From: Gammaproteobacteria bacterium
GTDB lineage: Bacteria; Pseudomonadota; Gammaproteobacteria; Ga0077536
Length of the DNA: 40,180 nucleotides
Assembly: GCA_019747795.1 (NCBI GenBank)
Contig: JAIEQK010000113.1
Span: 1-40,180, forward strand
Reading direction: 5' to 3'
Part shown: positions 34,803-40,180 of the stretch, piece after piece
Position numbering within the stretch: position 1 is the first letter of the stretch
Layout: each line of letters begins with the position of its first letter
The notes under the pieces: model-generated
What the model was told of the DNA's origin: nothing
Database searches by the model: none
What the model saw: the letters and a program-made list of their open reading frames with translations, nothing else
Made by a program: the position numbers and the translations under genes

Positions 34803-34989
34803 CCCAGAACTGGAAAGCCAAGTCGCTGAGTTAATTGGTAACTTGGCGGTCGCGCCCGTTGCAATTCGCACGACCTGGTAGAGCTCATCTCGACTGAGCC
34901 CGGCAAAATCTGGGCAGCCGTTTGGGCCAGCGCTGGTCAGCATGCCATTCGCTCTTGGCGAGCGGCTTTATCCCCCGAGGCGACTTGGC
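34799..34989. repeat. 191-bp direct repeat, copy 1 (island end)
   Basis: This segment recurs at 39912-40102 in the same orientation and with the same length. I count 12 mismatches in 191 positions and no indels. The first 60 or so bases are nearly perfect. It begins exactly at the anticodon-loop core (GTAGCCC) of the tRNA-Arg remnant. A minus-strand frame of about 60 residues crosses it, but I do not trust it as a gene. Confidence 0.9.
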
Positions 34990-35568
34990 CAACATTCAAC
35001 AAAATCACGTGCCAGATTCGCAACCGTTTGATTGGCATCGCAAATTGATGCGCTTTCGCGGACTAGTTGCAGTTCGCTTTGTCCCAGAAAAACTCCAGGA
35101 CAGCCCGCCGGATTCAACACAATACGAAAATTTGATCGGGTTAATTCACGGTGCAATTGGTGGGTCAATCCGCTATGCAAATCAATAGCGCCGCGCAGCA
35201 TTCTCATAGCAAGCTCCAGTGGCCCTTCATGGCGAGCCCGCATGCGGTTACGTGACGGCGTCTTGTCGCTGGAAAGTTCGGTGACTTAGTGCGCTTGCCA
35301 CCCGCAGGACGGCTGGGCACACAGGATGGGTGGAAGCGATTGGTGGCTGAAACTTGGGCAACAACCTCGACAAATTTCACGCGGATTACGTCGCGTGCTC
35401 GACGCGCTGACAGCCAACTCGGGGTTGGCCGTTCACAGGCTCACGTATGGGCGAGTCCAGCCGACGTGCCAAACTCGTCGAGGGTTGGGCCGCTATTTGA
35501 ATTAAGCAAAATTCGTGCCGGCACTAGGGCGTTGTTTCCATACGGACGGCTCCCGGGCCAATGACTAA
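34990..35568. other. Gene-poor stretch inside the island
   Basis: About 580 bp between repeat copy 1 and the IS3 relic. Short frames occur on both strands (for example about 90 codons at 35289-35564 plus and at 34968-35243 minus). None has a recognisable motif or ribosome site. It may be the remains of an integrase or other mobility gene, but no integrase signature is visible. Confidence 0.45.
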
Positions 35569-35900
35569 GATGCTCCCAGTTGCGCCAGTTGCGGGCCGAG
35601 AATGCCCGGCTAAAGCGCCTAATGGCCGATCTGACGCTGGATCGGCATGTGCTTCGGGAAGCAATTAAAGAAAGATCTGGCGGCGTCCAGACGGCGGGAT
35701 TTCGTGCGATGGACCCGGCACTGCTTCAAGTTAAGCATTCGGCGCTCGAGCACGTTGGTAGAGTTGCGCAATGAAACCTCAAACTACCGGTCGCAGGCGC
35801 GGGCCAGCGCGGTGCTGCACGGGCAGATCCTGGAGCTGGCGTTGACCCGGCCCCACTCCTTACGAGCGCCGTTCCCAAACGGCGACGTTCACTGCGGTGT
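35569..35900 (+). pseudogene. IS3-family transposase relic (orfA C-terminus and orfB N-terminus)
   Basis: From 35580 one frame reads LRQLRAENARLKRLMADLTLDRH, the leucine-zipper and C-terminal end of IS3-family OrfA. In another frame from about 35670 the translation reads AASRRRDFVRW, LSIRRSS and YRSQARASAVLHGQILELALTR. This follows the OrfB opening (PARRRELVRW, SIRRACRLL, YYRSQAR). Both terminal inverted repeats, the orfA helix-turn-helix and the DDE catalytic part of orfB are absent, so it is a fragment. Confidence 0.7.
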
Positions 35901-35937
35901 GCTGAGCAGCAACGTACAAAATCACATTGCCAGCTAG

Positions 35938-36273
35938 TAGTTTGTCGCTAGAAAACGTCGACGCTACATGGAATACTTTTTCACAGCTTCTTTTCTATTC
36001 GCCCGGACAAAGACCCGGTCTTGCGGTGATCAATAAGAGAAATCATGGACGTTTCCGCCAACTCTACCCGAACTACTGTTTCGGCGAGTCTGCAAGAGAC
36101 CGTCACCGCGGACCGCGCGATGCCAGGTTCCGAGGATTCCGTCCGCTGCAAAGCTACGATTTTTCTTCACGCGAATCTCGAAACGGCTAGCACGGGGGCG
36201 AGACGTCGAACTCGCTCGAGTGGTCAATTCCGATGGCTTGATTTCGATTAGGAAGTTGGCGAGGGGCGTGGAA
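35938..36273. promoter_or_regulatory. Leader region of the island lipoprotein operon
   Basis: About 335 bp between the IS3 relic and the lipoprotein start. It is more A+T-rich than the upstream DNA and should carry the operon promoter, though no clear -35/-10 pair was found. A 13-bp palindrome AAGACCCGGTCTT lies at 36010-36022 and could be an operator. A short 68-codon frame at 36045-36251 has no recognisable features. The ribosome site GAGGGG is at 36261-36266. Confidence 0.4.
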
Positions 36274-38091
36274 ATGAATAATCGAGTATGTGCCGTTCTA
36301 GCCATTGCAGTGTCACTAATTTCTTGTAGCACCAATCCAGTGTCTACGACTGGCTACGCCGACTCACAGTCGGGTATTCCCTACCACCTTCCTCGAGCCA
36401 TCATGCAAGTCGAAATTAACATTCAGCGGCAAGATGGAAAATACAAAGATATGACAGTCACCGTAACGCCAAATCTTGTTCCAGATAGACGCAGGCTCTT
36501 CTACCTTCGCTCAGATTACGACTGGACGTTCACATCGGACCACAAGGTTGCCATTACAAACGGACTGTTAAGCACAATTAATACGGTTGACGAAGGAAAA
36601 GTCGGCGAGATTCTTCAGGCAGCTCTCGAAGGCGCAGTCAGCGTTGCTAAAATTGCAACAGGCGGCGTCGCTCAAGCAGGGGATTCGGATCCATTTTTGA
36701 CAACTGCACCAGCAATAACCCAGCGTGAGATCGCCGCTGTTCTTGAAAGCACTCGTGGCGATAAGTACACGTTTACCTATGAGGCCGATCAAAGTGCCAG
36801 CACGACATACAAGATTCCGGGGACAGATGGTCTCTTGTATGTCCTATCGGCAATGAGTTTGCCACCAATCGATGGTTCGCAGCATTTCGTCGCGGACGCG
36901 GACTCGTTTGAAGGTATTTATGCAAAAAGCCTGACGCACGCCGTTGTGACGACTAATTTGACGTTGTCTGGCACTCTGCTGCTCGAGCGGAGAAGAATGG
37001 CGTACGAGACAGCAATTGCAAGCGCCAAAGAAACAATCGAAAAGCGCCAACGTCGGCTAGACGACGCAATGACTAAGCGGAACGACACTTGCTCGGGGAT
37101 ACCTACTTCCGCATGGATTGATTTACTTTCGATAAATACAGCAATTAATAATCTGCCTGATGACACTGCTCCTGCGAAACGCGAACGTTATGGCGCGTGC
37201 AAGGACATGCTTGTCGCTGTAAAGAAAATTGAGGACGGCGGAGCAGATGAGGACCGAGAGCGGGACAATCTAAAGGCGGCCCAGCTAGAGCTATCGAAAA
37301 TCAAGCTAGGCGATCTCACGCTTAATCAATTTAATGGGGTCGTCATGGTGCCCGACCCCGATCGCGATGTTCGGATTCCAATTAACCGCGCATCCATTGG
37401 TAAGACGACTAACAGCATCACGCTCTCGAACGGAATCCTCACCGGTTACAATATGGACCGGCCTGCGGTGGCGTTGGAAATCGCGAAGGGAGTTAGAGAT
37501 CTATTAAAGGGAATAGTCGAAATACCATCGGAATTAATCCAGTTTAAGATTGATACGACCGGTAAGGCGACGGAGTTGGCGCAAAAGCAGACGGCCCTAG
37601 AGGACGAGATCGATAAGCTAAAGGGAACTCAACGTGAAACTACCGAGGCGAGTCGACTGACTGCCCTCGCGCAGAAGCAGAATGAATTACAGGAAGCCCT
37701 TGATGAACAGAGTGTGGACGCACGTCGCGTTAAGGAATTGCAGTCTCATCTGCAACGCATTGAAGCGGAGTCAAAGGTCAGTAGTGCTGAAGAACAACAG
37801 AGGCTGACCCGCCAATCAGAAGTATCTGCGCTGAGGAAGAAAGTCTACGAAGCGCAGAAGGAGGAGTTCGTTGCACAGAGAGACGCGCTAGCCGAGAACG
37901 ACGCCCAACGGGTTGAGCTCAATAAGCGCATCGGAGAATTGCAGCAACTAATAAATATCGAGCAGAAGGAAATCGAATTGCTACGGTTAAATAAAGAGCG
38001 AACCGACCTGGATACTCCAGTAAATGCCTCCGCGGGAAGTGTCCCGATTGAAGTTCAGGATGCTGAGTTTCCGTCGGCTGGTGGTGAATAA
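36274..38091 (+). CDS. Island lipoprotein with C-terminal coiled coil, unknown function
   Basis: A 605-residue protein. It opens MNNRVCAVLAIAVSLISC, a type II signal peptide with a lipobox ending in Cys18. Ser at +2 does not match the inner-membrane retention signal, so outer-membrane sorting is expected. The N-terminal half is a mixed beta-type domain (PYHLPRAIMQVEINI, RRRLFYLRSDYDWTF, KVAITNGLLSTINTV). A helical charged stretch lies near 240-280, another globular part follows, and a long Glu/Lys/Gln-rich coiled coil runs from about 429 to 575. I do not recognise a named family. ATG 36274 is supported by GAGGGG seven bases upstream; the frame is open further upstream without a signal peptide. 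Base and codon use is more A+T-rich than the EPS/PKS genes, fitting horizontal transfer. It overlaps the next frame by a few bases, so the genes form an operon. Confidence 0.82.
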   Translation: MNNRVCAVLAIAVSLISCSTNPVSTTGYADSQSGIPYHLPRAIMQVEINIQRQDGKYKDMTVTVTPNLVPDRRRLFYLRSDYDWTFTSDHKVAITNGLLSTINTVDEGKVGEILQAALEGAVSVAKIATGGVAQAGDSDPFLTTAPAITQREIAAVLESTRGDKYTFTYEADQSASTTYKIPGTDGLLYVLSAMSLPPIDGSQHFVADADSFEGIYAKSLTHAVVTTNLTLSGTLLLERRRMAYETAIASAKETIEKRQRRLDDAMTKRNDTCSGIPTSAWIDLLSINTAINNLPDDTAPAKRERYGACKDMLVAVKKIEDGGADEDRERDNLKAAQLELSKIKLGDLTLNQFNGVVMVPDPDRDVRIPINRASIGKTTNSITLSNGILTGYNMDRPAVALEIAKGVRDLLKGIVEIPSELIQFKIDTTGKATELAQKQTALEDEIDKLKGTQRETTEASRLTALAQKQNELQEALDEQSVDARRVKELQSHLQRIEAESKVSSAEEQQRLTRQSEVSALRKKVYEAQKEEFVAQRDALAENDAQRVELNKRIGELQQLINIEQKEIELLRLNKERTDLDTPVNASAGSVPIEVQDAEFPSAGGE

Positions 38092-38308
38092 GTTCATTGC
38101 CACTCAGAAGTTTGTCCAAATCGTAGACGTGGTGCGAGGATATCAGTCGCTACCGTCGAAACCTGCAGGAATTGAAATCGCATCACTCAGAGCCATCCAT
38201 CGGACGTGGCTTCGCAGTCCACACCTTAAGGGTCTGGGAATAAGCCTTAGGCGTAAAGGGCGTCACAAAGAGACCGCTCTCATCGTGAAGATCTACGTCT
38301 ATGACTAG
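38084..38308 (+). CDS. N-terminal part of the split trypsin-like protease (ends at in-frame TAG)
   Basis: A 74-residue frame starting at GTG 38084 (GTG 38081 is an alternative), overlapping the lipoprotein stop TAA at 38089-38091, which suggests translational coupling. It contains HLKGLGISLRRKGRHKET followed by ALIVKIYVYD. This matches the small N-terminal domain of NAL1-like bacterial trypsin-type proteases, usually of the form GVGIGYK-x-TxELAIVVYV. It ends at TAG 38306-38308, and the catalytic part continues in exactly the same frame. It is therefore best read as the front of a gene interrupted by one stop codon rather than as an independent small protein. Confidence 0.6.
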   Translation: MNKFIATQKFVQIVDVVRGYQSLPSKPAGIEIASLRAIHRTWLRSPHLKGLGISLRRKGRHKETALIVKIYVYD

Positions 38309-38341
38309 GCTCCTTACCATCAGGCAGCGATTCCGGGGAGC

Positions 38342-39100
38342 ATGGAGATCTCGCCTTCTGGCTCAGTTGAGACTGAGGTAGAGGTTGTGCCACCTTCGTT
38401 CTCAATGGGTTTCGACTATCGGGATCGGCCTATAAGGCCCGGGCTCAGCATTAGTCATGAGACCAGTATCGCTCCAGGGACTCTCTGCGCGCGTGTCACC
38501 CGCACCATCGGGGACCGGCGGGGGCAGGACTTCCTCTTTAGCTGCCAGCATGTGCTATTCCCGGGACTAAAGGCGAGCTACGACTCATATCGGATCGTGC
38601 AGCCAGCGCTACGGCAATACAGAGACAGTGGGGACGCGGAAGTCGTAGCGCGGCAATACCTACATGCAGGCTTGCAAGTCGATGGAATTAACGAGGTGGA
38701 CGCGGCAATAGGGCTAGTGCGCAGAGGAGAGGAGGCATTGATAACAAATACACTGGCCGAGTCCAATTTCACTATCGACGATACAGATTGGATATTTGAT
38801 GTTGGCGACGAAGTCGAGATGTACGGCGGAGCTAGCGGTAAGCAGAGAGGAATTATCGTCGATCTGTACAACAGTGAGGCACACTTTTATTCCTTAGCGC
38901 CTAATAACGTTCGTGAAGTTAGGTTTCGCAATATTGTAAAGTGTGCATATTCAAATCAAAAAGGCGACAGCGGCGCTCCGGTGATCCTCGCCCGAAACAA
39001 GCGCTTGATAGGGATGCACTTTGCCGGAAATGGAACCCATGGTTACATATGCCGGATTGATAAGGTCTTCGAGTCTTTGCGAATTCGTTTAGCGAGGTAG
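38342..39100 (+). CDS. Trypsin-like serine protease, catalytic part (NAL1-like family)
   Basis: A 252-residue serine peptidase domain with an intact triad by motif: His70 in FSCQHVLF, Asp120 in EVDAAIG, Ser210 in KGDSGAPVI. Before the His lies RPIRPGLSISH and APGTLCARV, the signature RPxRPGxSIGH-xxTAGTLG of NAL1-like proteases. No signal peptide is present, so it should act in the cytoplasm, unlike its lipoprotein partner. ATG 38342 is a poor start: the GGGGAG upstream ends one base before it. The same frame is open upstream from the TAG at 38306, and the joined product would be about 338 residues. The gene is either inactivated by a nonsense change, expressed by stop-codon readthrough, or independently started. 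The next gene begins 12 bp downstream. Confidence 0.8.
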   Translation: MEISPSGSVETEVEVVPPSFSMGFDYRDRPIRPGLSISHETSIAPGTLCARVTRTIGDRRGQDFLFSCQHVLFPGLKASYDSYRIVQPALRQYRDSGDAEVVARQYLHAGLQVDGINEVDAAIGLVRRGEEALITNTLAESNFTIDDTDWIFDVGDEVEMYGGASGKQRGIIVDLYNSEAHFYSLAPNNVREVRFRNIVKCAYSNQKGDSGAPVILARNKRLIGMHFAGNGTHGYICRIDKVFESLRIRLAR

Positions 39101-39112
39101 CTTTGAAGTTCT

Positions 39113-39823
39113 ATGGAGGTAGTGACATTTTATAGTCAACTGGTCGGCAGCGATGCCAATGGGATTAGTGACGCGCTAATCGGGATGCTAATTGGATTGG
39201 CTGCAGTCGGTGTGGTCTCCATGGCAGTCGTCGAAATACTGAAGGCATGCTATCTGAAAGCCCTATTTAATAGCGTAATGTTTCGATTGTTTATTCAAGA
39301 CCGAAGCGTGCGCAAAACGGTCGCAAGCTTGGCAGTCGGCGGAGGCGTGATATCGCTCTATTCACTTAACGCAGACGTATTAGTTCAGCGATTACAAGAG
39401 ATCATTCAATCCAGCTTATTTTACCCGACCGCTGGCAATAAGCGCGTTGTGGGAGCAGTCCTTCTCGCTCAGCGCACGGGCGATGAGCGAAGCGCACTTC
39501 TAGAGCAGTTCGATAAGGACTGGGAGATGCTCACTTGCATGACAGGTGGAGCATCGCCAGAGTGCGACGCGGCCCGAGAGCGAGTGATGCAAATAGCTTT
39601 CGCGAATCTGAAAGGCCTTCAAATTAGATTGACGGATATTTGGGAGCTAATGCTGAAGATGTTAGCTATCGCCACTAGCATCGTGCTCATTATGCTCTTC
39701 ATTAAATACCGACACATCGAAATTTCTTGGAAAGCGTGCGTGTTTGCGGTGTTCGGCGGGATGATTGCTCCGGTGGCGCACGACTTGCTGTCGATGGTCC
39801 GCGATAAAAGGATTGTGTTCTAA
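39113..39823 (+). CDS. Island membrane protein, unknown function
   Basis: A 236-residue protein with one N-terminal hydrophobic helix (about 20-45, ALIGMLIGLAAVGVVSMAVV), a possible weak second near 68-86, and two C-terminal helices (about 176-197, LAIATSIVLIMLFI, and 204-226). Between them is a soluble part of about 90 residues with CMTGGASPECDAA, whose cysteines could pair if periplasmic. No family was recognised. It starts 12 bp after the protease stop and shares the A+T-rich composition, so it is the third member of the operon. The lipoprotein, protease and membrane protein together suggest an envelope-linked proteolytic module; the function is not known. Confidence 0.78.
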   Translation: MEVVTFYSQLVGSDANGISDALIGMLIGLAAVGVVSMAVVEILKACYLKALFNSVMFRLFIQDRSVRKTVASLAVGGGVISLYSLNADVLVQRLQEIIQSSLFYPTAGNKRVVGAVLLAQRTGDERSALLEQFDKDWEMLTCMTGGASPECDAARERVMQIAFANLKGLQIRLTDIWELMLKMLAIATSIVLIMLFIKYRHIEISWKACVFAVFGGMIAPVAHDLLSMVRDKRIVF

Positions 39824-39911
39824 GAGTGCTTGTGACTTAAGGCAAGCGTCCGGGCAAGGCACCTTGCTCTTCGCGAAGGAAGAGATTAGGCCGGGTGCCA
39901 GCGGTGAGGCA

Positions 39912-40102
39912 GTAGCCCCGAACTGGAAAGCCAAGTCGCTGAGTTAATTGGTAACTTGGCGGTCGCGCCCGTTGCAAATAGCACGACCTGACAGGGTTCA
40001 TCACGACTGAGCCCGGCAAAATCTCGGCAGCCGCTTGGGCCGGCGCTGGTCAGCATGCCATTCGCTCTTGGCGAGCCGCTTTATCCCCCGAGGCGACTTG
40101 GC
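39912..40102. repeat. 191-bp direct repeat, copy 2
   Basis: The second copy of the segment at 34799-34989, in the same orientation, ungapped and with 12 differences by my count. It starts at the same GTAGCCC core but is not flanked by tRNA sequence. Its similarity ends at GACTTGGC, exactly where a probable IS21-family end begins. The interval from copy 1 to copy 2 is 5113 bp and holds the IS3 relic and the protease operon. Confidence 0.9.
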
Positions 40103-40103
40103 T

Positions 40104-40180
40104 TGTCAACGGCAACCCAAAATTCCCCAGTTTGGTAACCTAAATTTCCCCACCCGGTTGAGTTTCATCGTCGTGTGAGC
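40104..40180. mobile_element. Probable IS21-family element left end (partial)
   Basis: The sequence from TGTCAACGGC carries AAAATTCCCCAG and then AAATTTCCCCACC, two spaced copies of an A-rich/TTCCCCA motif. I associate this with the multiple terminal repeats of a group of IS21-family elements. The element continues past the window edge, so no transposase is seen. It begins immediately after repeat copy 2. Confidence 0.5.

Noticed and set aside
34755-34943. A 62-codon minus-strand frame ending SSGLRTRGSEVRILPGAP
   Set aside because: That ending is the well-known spurious translation of a tRNA 3' half; the frame runs from the 191-bp repeat into the tRNA remnant.
36045-36251. A 68-codon plus-strand frame upstream of the lipoprotein
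   Set aside because: It has no ribosome site and no recognisable motif, and its low-complexity Ser/Thr/Arg content looks non-coding.

Overview
The window is high-GC proteobacterial DNA. It carries two secreted proteins with PEP-CTERM/VPLPA-type exosortase sorting tails, a Wzx/Wzy-type exopolysaccharide (EPS) gene set and IS21/IS3-family relics. This combination suggests a biofilm- or floc-forming Beta- or Gammaproteobacterium; the species cannot be named from the sequence. The last ~5 kb is visibly more A+T-rich and behaves like an integrated island.

Layout. (1) 1-611: an in-frame 12/15-bp tandem repeat (QALN/QAALN) and a frameshifted IS21 istB relic. (2) 1.06-1.75 kb: a PEP-CTERM protein on the minus strand, with a sigma-54-like promoter and a double hairpin behind it. 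(3) 2.6-11.3 kb: an EPS block holding a sugar-phosphate transferase (minus), then a Wzy/ligase-like membrane protein, two glycosyltransferases and a Wzx-like flippase (plus), separated by unusually long gene-free gaps. (4) 11.4-14.8 kb, minus: a four-gene FkbK-FkbH-ACP-acyl-CoA dehydrogenase operon that should make a hydroxymalonyl-ACP-type PKS extender unit. (5) 15.3-26.2 kb, plus: one 3660-residue assembly line, FAAL-ACP-KS-AT-KR-ACP-C-A-PCP-GNAT. (6) 26.3-32.1 kb, minus: a sulfotransferase, a FAAL-ACP-thioesterase protein and an ExoF/Wza-like polysaccharide export protein. (7) 33.0-34.5 kb, plus: a VPLPA-type secreted protein and a fatty acid hydroxylase/sterol desaturase family protein. 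(8) 34.56-34.76 kb: a hairpin cluster and a terminator. (9) 34.76-40.10 kb: the 3' half of a tRNA-Arg, then two 191-bp direct repeats (179/191 identical) bounding an IS3 relic and a lipoprotein / trypsin-like protease / membrane protein operon. (10) From 40,104: a probable IS21-family end.

How the parts may work together. Read by domain logic, the megasynthase activates a fatty acid, extends it once with a two-carbon unit (possibly alpha-hydroxylated, supplied by the divergent operon), reduces the beta-keto group, condenses the chain with one amino acid (binding code read by eye as glycine-like), and ends in a GNAT-like acyltransferase domain in place of a thioesterase. A separate FAAL-ACP-TE protein and a sulfotransferase could load, release or sulfate the lipid. 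Its position inside an EPS locus suggests a (di)hydroxyacyl-aminoacyl decoration of a polysaccharide or a co-secreted lipoamino acid; this product is inference. The protease operon in the tRNA island is a separate candidate system. Its protease gene is split by an in-frame TAG.
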